From positions 1-64,000 of the forward strand of contig JAICXY010000004.1 of assembly GCA_025934495.1 (NCBI GenBank): a stretch of DNA of 64,000 nucleotides, given 5' to 3'. This document shows, piece by piece, positions 51,240 through 61,851 of the stretch; position 1 is the stretch's first letter; the number at the start of each line of letters is the position of its first letter. Below the pieces are notes generated by a model. The model was not told where the DNA came from and searched no databases. It saw only the letters and a list, made by a program, of their open reading frames with translations. The translations under genes were made by a program, and so were the position numbers. The stretch is from Candidatus Nitrosocosmicus sp. (GTDB taxonomy: Archaea; Thermoproteota; Nitrososphaeria; Nitrososphaerales; Nitrososphaeraceae).

Positions 51240-51305
51240 GCAGACAGATAGGTTAACAATAATGAATATTAATGTTATTACTCTACAAACATATAGCATA
51301 TATTC

Positions 51306-51599
51306 TTGATATTGACTCGTAAAAAAACAGTCTCGGAAAAAAATTTATACATGGAAGAAAATGTCATATATAAAATAGAATTAAGAGAATATAAATTAAT
51401 TTCTTATAACAGTGAAGAGAATTTTTCAATTATATTATACGTTAATACAAATCATGGAGAAATAGAAATAGACTATTTGGGGAAATTAACCAAAGATAAA
51501 GGAAAATTTGAAGAATGTTTTAATTTTTTATGTAATTATAATGATATTTCGTCTACACTCAATAGAGTAATCATCGAGATCAAAACCAGGGCAGAATAA
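51306..51599 (+). CDS. Hypothetical protein
   Basis: 97-aa ORF following the PurF-like gene. Confidence 0.45.
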   Translation: MILTRKKTVSEKNLYMEENVIYKIELREYKLISYNSEENFSIILYVNTNHGEIEIDYLGKLTKDKGKFEECFNFLCNYNDISSTLNRVIIEIKTRAE

Positions 51600-51605
51600 A
51601 ATAAC

Positions 51606-52148
51606 TCATATCAAATTAAATAATTCATTTAATTTTCTTATTCGAGGATAATTTGTCAAAGTTTTATTCCAAGGTTGATCAAAAATAACTATTCTCCGCG
51701 GATAGAGTATTTCAACGGCATTGATAGGAGAATCATCAACAAGAAGAAAAAAAGGATAACAAGCTTTTGATGTGTTATCAAAAATAAAAACTATATCATT
51801 GAAATAAATATTGTGAAGGTCCAACCAATTAGCTACAAAACTCATAGTAGCGCGATCACGTTTTGTTATAATAGAAATTCTATATCCTGCTTTTTGTAAT
51901 AGATCAGTAACTATTGAAATATCGGTACTGGTAGGAGGTATATCTTTCCATCGGTATTTCCATACATGAGTAAAGAGATCATGAATACATTTTTCAGACA
52001 GAGGCAAAATATTATGCAGATCCCATTCAATTATATCTTGTTTTATTATAGAAGTATTATAAATAAGATTATATTCTTCTAACCAAGTATACATAACATC
52101 AGCAAGAACAGAATCTAAATCCAATGCGATGGTTTTTTGATCTGTCAT
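51606..52148 (-). CDS. HAD-family 5'(3')-deoxyribonucleotidase-like protein
   Basis: IALDLDSVLADVMYTWLEEYN (DxDxV motif), ISIITKRDRA, LLVDDSPINAVE. Confidence 0.75.
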   Translation of the reverse strand: MTDQKTIALDLDSVLADVMYTWLEEYNLIYNTSIIKQDIIEWDLHNILPLSEKCIHDLFTHVWKYRWKDIPPTSTDISIVTDLLQKAGYRISIITKRDRATMSFVANWLDLHNIYFNDIVFIFDNTSKACYPFFLLVDDSPINAVEILYPRRIVIFDQPWNKTLTNYPRIRKLNELFNLI

Positions 52149-52400
52149 CTTTTAAAAATATCATCATAATAAATAACAAATTATTTTATAATTGTTATTA
52201 AAATCTAGCTTTGGCTACCTCGACTTTTTAAATATAAAATACAATTGAAAGACAAAATCGCCCCTGAATCTAAATAAGAAGTTAATATTTTTGTATTAAT
52301 AATAATAGAAATATTAATCTTTGAATTTATAGTAAAAATTTCCTCGCATACCTCTTATGCTAAAGATATAAATGAAAAAAAATGTATGAAGAAATATCAG

Positions 52401-52606
52401 GGCTCTGTAAACAGGTCGTAAATTATATGCTATGTATTCCTGTAAAATGATTATTGTGTTTGTTTACTACCATACATCTCTAGCTTGCTAATCAGCTGTA
52501 ACAAGCCTTCAACAAGTAAACGAATATCTATAATAAAAATCATGGCAAAGCAATAATAAATATTTTACAAGAGAATATATTTTGTGTATTACATAACTGT
52601 TAACAT
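52401..52606. mobile_element. Possible IS630-derived MITE/deletion derivative
   Basis: Left GGCTCTGTAAACAG, right TTACATAACTGTTAAC match the 31871-33087 element ends. No transposase ORF. Confidence 0.45.
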
Positions 52607-52778
52607 TTTCACTTTTCATGTAAAACAAATAGAAAAAGCCTTTATAAATTCCTTAAAAATATTGTTAGAATGTATATTAAATAGTATATTAAATAGATAA
52701 TGTTGTAAAAAAATACATAAAAATTAAATAATATACTTTATATTCTATTATAATTAATTACATATAGTACTTTTTGGT

Positions 52779-55073
52779 TTGGCAATTCTAAACGGCTCTG
52801 GAGAAGATACTGAAATCGGCGAGATAACAGAAGTATTGTATGGTATCGAAAATACTATAAAGAGAGGAGTCCAATTTATGCAAAATGCAAATGAACATAT
52901 GGACCTTTTCGGAGATAAAAATGGACCATCTATAATTATTGAATTTTCAGACATTTACAAAAATAACTACATCGCAGCCAAAAAAAGAGGAGCAAGAATA
53001 AGACTTATAACAGAAATTACGGAAGATAACCTTCATTACTGTAAAGAATTAATAGATATAGTTTCAGAGCTTCGTCATTTGGATGGATTTATTGGTGGAA
53101 TAGCAATCAGCGAAACAGAATACATGACAACAATAAGCTTAAAAAGAAAACAGCTATTAACACAGGTTTTCTATAGCAATGCATTTGAGGTTGTAAAGCA
53201 AGGTCAGTATATTTTCGATACCTTTTGGAATAAAGCAATACTTGCCGAACAAAGAATAAAGGAAATTGAAGAAGGTATAGAACCGGTTAAAACCGCGGTA
53301 TTAGAAAATCAAGATGATATTTATACTCACTTTGTTAATACAATTAAACAATCCAGAGAGCGGTTTGTTTGCTCGTCTATTGGTGGAATGCAGATGGTTT
53401 ATAATAATTTCTTTAATTTGTATAAAGATATAGTAGGAAAACAAAAAAAAGGCGAAGGTAATGGTGTTAAATGGCTTACCCATATAGATAATAATAAGAA
53501 TAATATCGAATTGGTAAAGACATTTTTAAACGCCGGTATGCAAATAAGACACATAAAGAATCTCCCATCAATGAATTTTTCAGTTGATAGTAATAGAATT
53601 CAGGCAACGATTGAAAGAATGGATTCTGGTAATCTTATGGATAATTTGTTAGTAAGCAATGAACCTAGCTATATCAAACACTTTATGTCCTTTTTCCAAC
53701 AATTATGGAATAATTATGGAATTGATGCTGAAGAAAGAATTAAAGATATTGAGGAAGGTATGGAATATGATAGTGAAGTTATACGACATTCAGATAGATC
53801 TCTTGAGCGATATTTAGATATTATTAATTCATCTCAAAGCGAAATTTTGTTTATATTTCCAACTCCCAAGGCTTTTATTCGTCAGCTAAAGGCGTTAGAT
53901 TTAGCTATTAAAGCATCAAATGAAAAAAAAACTCAAGTTCGAATATTAACACCTAGTAATAAAATAGTTGAGAAATATATTGAAAATTTGTTAAAAGAAG
54001 AATCTAAAAATAAAAACTTCGAAAATACAACTCACTCTTTTGTTTCTCTTTCAAATAATGATGTTAAAATTAGATACATCGAAAAGATGTCTCATACCAA
54101 AGCTACAATTTTGGTGGCAGATAGAAAAGAGTCATTAGTAATGGAACTTAAAGATGATTCAAAAGATACTTTTATCGAAGCAATAGGATTTAGTACATAT
54201 TCCAATAGCAAGCCTGCAGTATTATCATATGTTGCGATATTTGAGAATTTATGGAAACAATCTGAATTATATCAAGAAATAAAAGACTCGAATGAAAATC
54301 TTAAAATGGCAAACGAAAAATTAAAATTAAAAGATAAAATCCTTAACGAATTTGTTCATATTGCAGCTCATGAGTTACGAAATCCAATTCAACCAATCCT
54401 TGGTTTATCTCAAACCGCTAAATCACTATTAATGCAAAAAGAAAAATTAGAAGTAAATAAAGACAAGATTTTTAATCTTTTGGATATTATATTACGTAAT
54501 GCAAAAAAGCTACAACAACTTTCAGATGATATTTTAGATTTAGCTAAAATCGAAACAGGATCATTTTATTTAAATAAGGAGACTTTTGATTTAAAAGAAT
54601 TATTACAAATATTGATAGGTGATTTAAAAAACCAACAGCAAAATACTTTGTGCGATATAAAATTGCATCCCACTGTTGAAGATCAACAAAATGTACAATC
54701 ATTTCTTATAGAAGCCGATGAAGCAAGAATATCTCAAGTAGTCTATAATTTATTAATAAATGCCTTAAAATTTGCAAATAATGATTGTTTAATACAAATC
54801 CATATTGACAAAAAAGATGTAGGTGATAGAAAGGATATTATTGTAAGTATAAAAGATACAGGCACCGGTATCGATCCTGAGATATATCCAAGACTATTTA
54901 CAAAATTTGCATCAAAATCAGATAAAGGAATAGGATTGGGTCTATTCATATGTAAAAATATTATAGAAGCCCATGGCGGAACCATATGGGCTGAAAACAA
55001 TGGTGATGGTAAAGGAGCAACATTTACATTTAGCTTACCTGTGAAAATCACAAAAGATTATCATACCTCGTAA
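52779..55073 (+). CDS. Sensor histidine kinase with repeated N-terminal sensor modules
   Basis: H-box FVHIAAHELRNPIQPILGL, N/G boxes NLLINALKFA, DTGTGIDPEIYPRLFTKFASKSDKGIGLGLFICKNIIEAHGGTIWAEN. Confidence 0.93.
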   Translation: MAILNGSGEDTEIGEITEVLYGIENTIKRGVQFMQNANEHMDLFGDKNGPSIIIEFSDIYKNNYIAAKKRGARIRLITEITEDNLHYCKELIDIVSELRHLDGFIGGIAISETEYMTTISLKRKQLLTQVFYSNAFEVVKQGQYIFDTFWNKAILAEQRIKEIEEGIEPVKTAVLENQDDIYTHFVNTIKQSRERFVCSSIGGMQMVYNNFFNLYKDIVGKQKKGEGNGVKWLTHIDNNKNNIELVKTFLNAGMQIRHIKNLPSMNFSVDSNRIQATIERMDSGNLMDNLLVSNEPSYIKHFMSFFQQLWNNYGIDAEERIKDIEEGMEYDSEVIRHSDRSLERYLDIINSSQSEILFIFPTPKAFIRQLKALDLAIKASNEKKTQVRILTPSNKIVEKYIENLLKEESKNKNFENTTHSFVSLSNNDVKIRYIEKMSHTKATILVADRKESLVMELKDDSKDTFIEAIGFSTYSNSKPAVLSYVAIFENLWKQSELYQEIKDSNENLKMANEKLKLKDKILNEFVHIAAHELRNPIQPILGLSQTAKSLLMQKEKLEVNKDKIFNLLDIILRNAKKLQQLSDDILDLAKIETGSFYLNKETFDLKELLQILIGDLKNQQQNTLCDIKLHPTVEDQQNVQSFLIEADEARISQVVYNLLINALKFANNDCLIQIHIDKKDVGDRKDIIVSIKDTGTGIDPEIYPRLFTKFASKSDKGIGLGLFICKNIIEAHGGTIWAENNGDGKGATFTFSLPVKITKDYHTS

Positions 55074-55299
55074 AATATGACATCAAAGCTACTGCTACTA
55101 TTGCAGCCTATACCGTTATCAGGAAAATTGAAAAGGAATTGAAAAATCATGATGATTGTGATATAATTGTATTATAGTTTCTGCAAAAGGTTCGATTTAC
55201 TTGTTAATTGTAATTCTTTAAAGAAATTGATATAAACAAAATAGGGCAATTCTACCTGTTAATCTAACTTGCATTTCTTTATTTTGCATGGAAAAAAAT

Positions 55300-55520
55300 A
55301 TCCGATCTTTAACTTTCGAGTACAAAAAATATGATCTTATTTCAATAAATGGTGGAATAATTTTGTATATCTATAGCATAGTCCTACCAATTAAAGAATG
55401 TGGCCTTCGGTTTCGTAGTTTATCCTTTTGCCCATCCAATCATTCTTTATCATTGTATCTTTTGAACCATTTATTGGCCCATCCTATTGTTTATGTAATT
55501 CTTGTGCTATTAATTATATA
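55300..55520 (-). pseudogene. IS630/HTH-type transposase fragment
   Basis: Reverse strand TIGWANKWFKRYNDKE*LDGQKDKLRNRRPHSLIGR resembles HTH ...RWxKRY...GLxDRPRSGRP. Confidence 0.4.
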
Positions 55521-55839
55521 TGCTGTTTATCTATTAGACATGTATTATAGGAATAATCCTTTATTTTACATTCACATCTTATTCATCTTTGTATACCTTG
55601 TCTAGTACAGTGGCTTTCAACCAATACTAAATTATAGTAATAAGATCAACCAAAATCTAGATATGAATTTATATAAGTCAGTATAGAAATTACCAGGTAC
55701 TAGATATAGTATCATACCTATTTTTTTCCTTTTATATTCACAAGAAAGAATTGTGGTTTGTTGAATAACAACTTTCTTTTTTCGTAACAAGATATATAGA
55801 ATCTAGATAATATATTGAACGTTTGTAGATGATTCTATA

Positions 55840-56246
55840 AAGAAGAAGGAAAAGTTGAGAGTAGTAACGATGAATATATACCTAGATCCAAAAGTAAACC
55901 TAGAACGAAAAGATGTGACGACAGCATTAGATAGTAAAGACATCATGGTAACTAATCGGGGAGAATGGATATTAAATAAATGGAAAGAGAAAAGAATGAT
56001 TTATTAAATTTATGGTGCTGTGTTGACGTAAAGATAAAGAAAACAGTATCAATTGAAGAATCAAAAGAAAATATTTATGATGGAAAAATACTGAAGGAAT
56101 TGGTTGGAGATGTTATTTCTAAAAATGACAATATTCAAAAAGTATTGACTGCGGAGCCTTACGATTCCAAAGACAATTTCAAGTACCATGATGAATTAAA
56201 AATAGCGCCTGTTAGCAAGGCAAGAAAGATTCACCATTTAAAATAA
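55840..56246 (+). pseudogene. IS5-like transposase, frameshifted catalytic-domain remnant
   Basis: NRGEWILNKWKEKR then in another frame KIKKTVSIEESKENIYDGKILKELVGDVISKNDNIQKVLTAEPYDSKDNFKYHDELKIAPVSKARK. Confidence 0.65.
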
Positions 56247-56651
56247 TAATAATTGCATATTAAGAAAATCATCTATATTATAACATCTCAAAGAAATAAA
56301 ATAAAAAAAAACATGGATGTGGGACGCGTTGGATAACCAATTTTGCATTTTGATCCATAAAGAGAACATTTGGTGAACCTGTATCATATATAAAATGGAA
56401 AAATTGTAAATGAAATAATGCTAAAATCTTCTATATATAACATGTTTGTAAATAAGACAATAATATAAAGCGGGATAAAATACGTTTTATTATTCTTAAA
56501 TTTGTTTTTCGACAGAGATAGAAATGCAAATTAGTAGATTAATAGGTAGAATTGCCTTATTTTGTTTGTAGGTTATCCGAAGAGTTCTTTGGAACTAAGT
56601 GATATATTAAAAATTATTATTTTATAAATTAATAAAATTTATAGAAAATAC

Positions 56652-58388
56652 TTGCTTATATACTTGTTTTTATGTTTTTATCTATACTCTTTGGAATCTG
56701 CCTTCACCAATAACTCCGAAAGAACGGAAATATTATATGGCTCCGATAAAGTCATGTACACATTATCTCAATTTGTTTCCAAATCAAAAACAATAAGCTC
56801 TTGTAATGATTATGTGGCGCCTTCATTGATTATGAGGATTGTGGAATATGGGAAATTACTCGATGAATTAAAAAAAAGGGATATTAAAGTAAGGTATATC
56901 ACAGATATTACTAAAGATAATTTGGCCTATTGTAGAAACCTAATGACGTTCCCTATGGAGATACGACATTTGGATGGAATCAAAGCAAACTTTTCTGTAA
57001 GCGACACAGAATATATAGCTTCTTCAAAACCACTACAAGAAATACACTCACTAGAGCCTGTTCAACAAATTATTTATAGTAATGTTAAGGATATAGTACA
57101 GCAGCAAAATTACGTGTTCGAAAGTTTTTGGAACAGATCTGTTCCTGCCAAACATAGAATAATGGAGTTGGAAGGTGGAATTGAACTAGGTCGTACAGAA
57201 GTCATTTCAAATCCCATTATAACAAAAGACTTGTTTATTAGATTAGTAAAATCATCTAAAGAACAAGTATTATTATTAATTCCCAGCATAAATGGATTTC
57301 TCCGTGAAGAAAACTTAAAAATAATTCAGTATTTAAAAGAAGCTGCATCCTATCGTGGCGTATACGTTAAGATTCTGACCCCTACCAATGATATTATCAA
57401 TGAAAAAATTCAAAACATAAAAAGCGATAATATAAAAAACCTTGATATTCAATCTTTTGAAATTATATCTGATATTCAAATAAATACAATTACCATACTT
57501 GTAGTAGACTCGAAAGAGTCATTGGTAATGGAAAAGAAAGATGATTCTAAATTGGATTTTATTGATGCCATAGGTTTATCAACTTATTCTACAAGCAAAC
57601 CCACAGTATTGTCTTATGTTTCAATTTTTGAAAGTTTGATCAATCAAGTTAAATTATATGAACAATTAAAAATTCATGGTAAAATGCAAGAAGAGTTTAT
57701 TAACGTTGCAAGCCATGAGCTTAGAACGCCAATTCAGGTCATTCTTGCTTTTACTGATCTATTGCAACATCATCCTGAAAAAAAAGATAAAATGATTGAA
57801 TCCATACAAAGAAATGCTTTAAGACTCCAAAGACTTGCAGAGGATATACTAGATGTTACAAAAATCGAAAGCAAAACGTTAAATCTACATAAAGAGAAAT
57901 TCGATTTAAGTGATTTAATATCAAATATAATAGACGACTACCGAAATAATATTGACAAAAATGATGATGGTAAATGTAAAGTTAGGTTCTTATATACTAA
58001 TGGAAAAGAGCCTTTTTTAGTAGAAGCAGATTATGCGAGAATTATTCAATCTATCACTAATATTTTAAATAATGCTGTAAGGTTTACCCAAGAAGAGAAA
58101 GAACAAGGAGAGGAGGATGCAGGAGATATATATATCACTATAGAAAAAAAGAAAATAAATAATGATCAGCAAGTCGTTGTCAGGATTAGAGATACTGGTA
58201 AAGGTATCGATAGCGATATGTTACCTAGATTATTTACCAAATTTGCCACAAAATCAACAAATGGTACAGGCCTTGGATTGTTCATCAGCAAGAGTATAAT
58301 AGAAGCCCATGGCGGAACTATATGGGCTGAAAATAATAAAGATGGTAAAGGGGCAACATTTTCATTTAATCTGCCATGTAATAATTAA
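56652..58388 (+). CDS. Sensor histidine kinase, paralog of 52779-55073
   Basis: FINVASHELRTPIQVILAF, DTGKGIDSDMLPRLFTKFATKSTNGTGLGLFISKSIIEAHGGTIWAEN. Confidence 0.93.
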   Translation: MLIYLFLCFYLYSLESAFTNNSERTEILYGSDKVMYTLSQFVSKSKTISSCNDYVAPSLIMRIVEYGKLLDELKKRDIKVRYITDITKDNLAYCRNLMTFPMEIRHLDGIKANFSVSDTEYIASSKPLQEIHSLEPVQQIIYSNVKDIVQQQNYVFESFWNRSVPAKHRIMELEGGIELGRTEVISNPIITKDLFIRLVKSSKEQVLLLIPSINGFLREENLKIIQYLKEAASYRGVYVKILTPTNDIINEKIQNIKSDNIKNLDIQSFEIISDIQINTITILVVDSKESLVMEKKDDSKLDFIDAIGLSTYSTSKPTVLSYVSIFESLINQVKLYEQLKIHGKMQEEFINVASHELRTPIQVILAFTDLLQHHPEKKDKMIESIQRNALRLQRLAEDILDVTKIESKTLNLHKEKFDLSDLISNIIDDYRNNIDKNDDGKCKVRFLYTNGKEPFLVEADYARIIQSITNILNNAVRFTQEEKEQGEEDAGDIYITIEKKKINNDQQVVVRIRDTGKGIDSDMLPRLFTKFATKSTNGTGLGLFISKSIIEAHGGTIWAENNKDGKGATFSFNLPCNN

Positions 58389-58433
58389 CGTAACCAACAA
58401 TGATAACCATATTTACGAATAATCGCATATAAA

Positions 58434-58859
58434 ATGGGGACGTTTATGACAACCAATAATAAAAGAATATTACTGGTAGATGACGAACCGGATATCATTT
58501 TAGCTTTCAAAATCGGACTGGAAGATCATGGATTTATAGTTGATGCCTTTGACGATCCACAAACAGCAGCATCCAACTTTAAATGCGATGTATATGATCT
58601 ATTACTCCTTGATATCAAAATGCCGAAATTAAATGGACTTGAGTTTTATTATCGTATGAAAGAGATTGATAAAAAAGTCAAGGTCTGTTTTATAACAGCT
58701 TCTGAAATATATTATTATGAGCATATCACAAAAGACGTTTTCAATTCATTAGGCGTAATCCGTCTTTTTAGAAAACCAATTAGAATTGATGATTTAGCGA
58801 ATGAACTAAAGAAAGAAATAGGACACCAAGTTCATAATGGTGGAAATAATGGATTGTAA
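58434..58859 (+). CDS. Stand-alone response regulator receiver
   Basis: RILLVDDEPDIILAF, LLLLDIKMPKLNGLEF, FRKPIRIDDL. Confidence 0.92.
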   Translation: MGTFMTTNNKRILLVDDEPDIILAFKIGLEDHGFIVDAFDDPQTAASNFKCDVYDLLLLDIKMPKLNGLEFYYRMKEIDKKVKVCFITASEIYYYEHITKDVFNSLGVIRLFRKPIRIDDLANELKKEIGHQVHNGGNNGL

Positions 58860-59017
58860 TCCTGTTATTATAGAAATTGGTGACTGGTTGATTGAAATTA
58901 TTTGAAGAAATAATGCCAGAATAATTCTGTAAAAATTTTATAGGCACATTCATAATCTTATACATCCTACAATTCTTGCCAATTGACATATTAAGAACCA
59001 AGTCGTGAATTAACTAA

Positions 59018-59419
59018 TTGCAGCCAAAAAAAAATACTGCAAATGGGCGTGGGTATAGAATCATGATAGTGGATGATGAACCTGATATTACATTGTCTTT
59101 TAATATGGCATTAGAAGATCATGGATTTATAGTTGATGCGTTTAACGACCCTCTATTAGCATTATCATCTTTTAAGGCTGGATTGTATGCAATGGCAATT
59201 TTAGATATAAGAATGCCAATAATGAATGGCTATGAATTGAGTGGAGAAATAAGAAAAATTGATAATAAGGTTAAGATCTCTTTTATGAGTGCATTCGATG
59301 TCTTTGAGGAAAATTTGAAAATAGCAGTACCAACACTAAACGAGGAAAAACCTCTCATTATGAAAAAACCTATATCAATAGATAATTTTGTATCTTGCGT
59401 CAAATCAAAACTAGAATAG
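59018..59419 (+). CDS. Stand-alone response regulator receiver (paralog of preceding)
   Basis: RIMIVDDEPDITLSFNMALEDHGFIVDAFNDP, AILDIRMPIMNGYEL, MKKPISIDNF. Confidence 0.9.
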   Translation: MQPKKNTANGRGYRIMIVDDEPDITLSFNMALEDHGFIVDAFNDPLLALSSFKAGLYAMAILDIRMPIMNGYELSGEIRKIDNKVKISFMSAFDVFEENLKIAVPTLNEEKPLIMKKPISIDNFVSCVKSKLE

Positions 59420-59620
59420 ATGAGCGATCAGACCACCACAACTAGAGTTATGTAACCGCAAATGGTGTAAGATTTAATATAAAATTGAAAATCAATGAGT
59501 TTAACCAAGAAAAGTGGAATTCATTTAAATGAAATATTATTTACAATATTATACAAGATTATTTAATGTTACTCCAAATTGTATAACAAGTTTTATTTAT
59601 AATTTTTAATAAGCAAAATT

Positions 59621-60418
59621 GTGTTCATAAAAAACAAAATTATGAATATTGTTACAGCTCATTCAAGTATTCCATTTTGGATAGTAATTGTGATAACAAC
59701 TGGAGTGATGATTACCGGGAGTTTGGTGAAAGACCTTACTGCACAGGCATTAACAACGCATGAAAGATATCATATTGGCTGGCAAGACGGGTGCGCTGAT
59801 GTAAATTCCCACAGCGATACTCATCACAATTTTTATTCTCATGATGATTATTACCTTCACTCATCTGACCATATGAAACATTACAATCATGGTCTTGCAG
59901 ATTGTATTTCTCAACATCCTTACAATACTATTGATATGAATCATAATACCTATAACAATAACAATAACAATAATGATAATAACCCTAGTGCAATAACAAC
60001 ATCAAATAATCAAGGACAAGAAAGATATCATATTGGCTGGCAAGACGGGTGCGCTGATGTAAATTCCCACAGCGATACTCGTGAACTTTTAAACACTCAT
60101 ACAAATCATGAATACCATTCATCTGATTATATAAGAGGCTACAATCATGGTCTTGCAGATTGTATTTCTCAACATCCTTACAATACTATTGATATGAATC
60201 ATAATACCTATAACAATAACAATAACAATAATGATAATAACCCTAGTGCAATAACAACATCAAATAATCCAGGACAAGCAAATGCTACTACTCCTACAAA
60301 TCCTGCAACAACATCAAATAATCAAGGACAAGCAAATAATCAAAGAGTATTTTGTGTAGTGGCCGTTGGAACCTGCAACGTAACAAGCGGACAAGCACAG
60401 AATCTTAACAATAAATAA
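59621..60418 (+). CDS. Secreted/anchored Asn-His-rich repeat protein
   Basis: Hydrophobic N-terminus; two copies of ERYHIGWQDGCADVNSHSDT...YNHGLADCISQHPYNTIDMNHNTYNNNNNNNDNN. Confidence 0.7.
   Translation: MFIKNKIMNIVTAHSSIPFWIVIVITTGVMITGSLVKDLTAQALTTHERYHIGWQDGCADVNSHSDTHHNFYSHDDYYLHSSDHMKHYNHGLADCISQHPYNTIDMNHNTYNNNNNNNDNNPSAITTSNNQGQERYHIGWQDGCADVNSHSDTRELLNTHTNHEYHSSDYIRGYNHGLADCISQHPYNTIDMNHNTYNNNNNNNDNNPSAITTSNNPGQANATTPTNPATTSNNQGQANNQRVFCVVAVGTCNVTSGQAQNLNNK
59762..60268 (+). repeat. 258-bp-period tandem repeat within the coding sequence
   Basis: GAAAGATATCATATTGGCTGGCAAGACGGGTGCGCTGATG... at 59762 and 60020; ACAATCATGGTCTTGCAGATTG... at 59883 and 60141. Confidence 0.93.
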
Positions 60419-60750
60419 AAATTTAATTTTTCTCTTTACTTTTTTTTCTCCCTTTTTTATTCTTTTATGACTTCATCTATTTATTATGATAAATCTGTCA
60501 TCATCCTATTCTTGTGTGAATAATATGCCTATCAATTATGTTGCCAAATAATAAGAAAAAATTATAAATGGAATTAATTATTTATATTTGACATTGTTTA
60601 TTAGTTAACAATATTTTTTTCTAAAACAGAAAATCCAAATATGGATTTTATATAATATTTGGGAACCTAAAATAACGTGTTTGAGGGTTATGTGAAGCAG
60701 GAGATGATGATGATTAACTATACTTTTACTCCCTTGCATATTTTTAAACC

Positions 60751-61191
60751 GTGTTTAGTATATTACTGTCCATGGATAATGATAGTGAAGATAATGTATC
60801 CATGTTCAAAGGTGCAAAAGCATTTTCCAGTTTTTCAGTTGACAATATACAAAAAGCAAAGGACTTCTATGGGCATATATTAGGCTTGGAATTTACCGAA
60901 TCATACGGTGGAATGTTGTTAGAGCTTCATGTTGATGGTGGCAAGAATATTTTGATATACCCTAAGCCAAGCCATACTCCAGCAACATTTACCATCCTTA
61001 ATTTTCCAGTAGATGACATTGAAAAGACCATAGACGATCTCACCAAACGCGGCGTGCGCTTTGAGATCTATAATGAAGGTGACATTAAGACAGATGAAAA
61101 GGGTATTTGTCTTAGTGATGAGGGTCCGAAGATCGCATGGTTTAAAGATCCTGCAGGCAATGTGTTGTCTATCCTTGAAGAAAGGAAATAA
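60751..61191 (+). CDS. VOC (glyoxalase/bleomycin resistance) family protein
   Basis: [37 protein letters not shown]...[15 protein letters not shown]. Confidence 0.88.
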   Translation: MFSILLSMDNDSEDNVSMFKGAKAFSSFSVDNIQKAKDFYGHILGLEFTESYGGMLLELHVDGGKNILIYPKPSHTPATFTILNFPVDDIEKTIDDLTKRGVRFEIYNEGDIKTDEKGICLSDEGPKIAWFKDPAGNVLSILEERK

Positions 61192-61466
61192 TTTGGGCAG
61201 TTTTATTTACAAAAGCGGTACTGTTGACTATGTATAGCCGATAATCACAGAATACAATCAAAGTTGTACAATTGGGAGAATAAAAAATTCAGATCCATTT
61301 TGTTATTAGTAAATCAATAGAAATGGTAATACCGCCAGGCATTTGTCAATCGCCAATCAAAACTGGTGATTATATCAATAAGTGACATAATGAGAATATT
61401 CAACGACTGCTTCTCTGAGCGTTATATATAAATATTATTATATATAACATACGCGTTATTCTAAAT

Positions 61467-61814
61467 ATGCATATTTTATCTCGACGGTCTTTGCAAGATG
61501 ATACTAAAATGAAGTTGGATGAAAAAAGAACGAGTATGATAATAGAGGTGGATCTAACTAAATTAAGATTAAATATTTCCGATCGATATTTGATAGGGAA
61601 AGAAATTGTTAAAACTGCTAAAAAGAATTCTAACAAGAATGTTCTAGTACAATATGCTTTTATTTCAGACAATAAAAGAAAAGTAGTAATTTATATGACA
61701 TATGATAATGATGACGATTTTCAAGCCTTTCGTAAAAACTTTAAGCGTTTTGAAACCTTGGGCAATGATAACATTTTTTCTTTTAATGAAGGTATAAATG
61801 TTTTACAAAGATGA
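61467..61814 (+). CDS. Hypothetical protein
   Basis: 115-aa ORF, no recognised motif. Confidence 0.45.
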   Translation: MHILSRRSLQDDTKMKLDEKRTSMIIEVDLTKLRLNISDRYLIGKEIVKTAKKNSNKNVLVQYAFISDNKRKVVIYMTYDNDDDFQAFRKNFKRFETLGNDNIFSFNEGINVLQR

Positions 61815-61851
61815 GTAGGGTATTTATAGCAATATCGAATTTTCAATTTTT

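Noticed and set aside
55288-55605. 105-aa plus-strand ORF as a membrane protein
   Set aside because: The opposite strand resembles an HTH transposase fragment; hydrophobicity is probably an antisense artefact.
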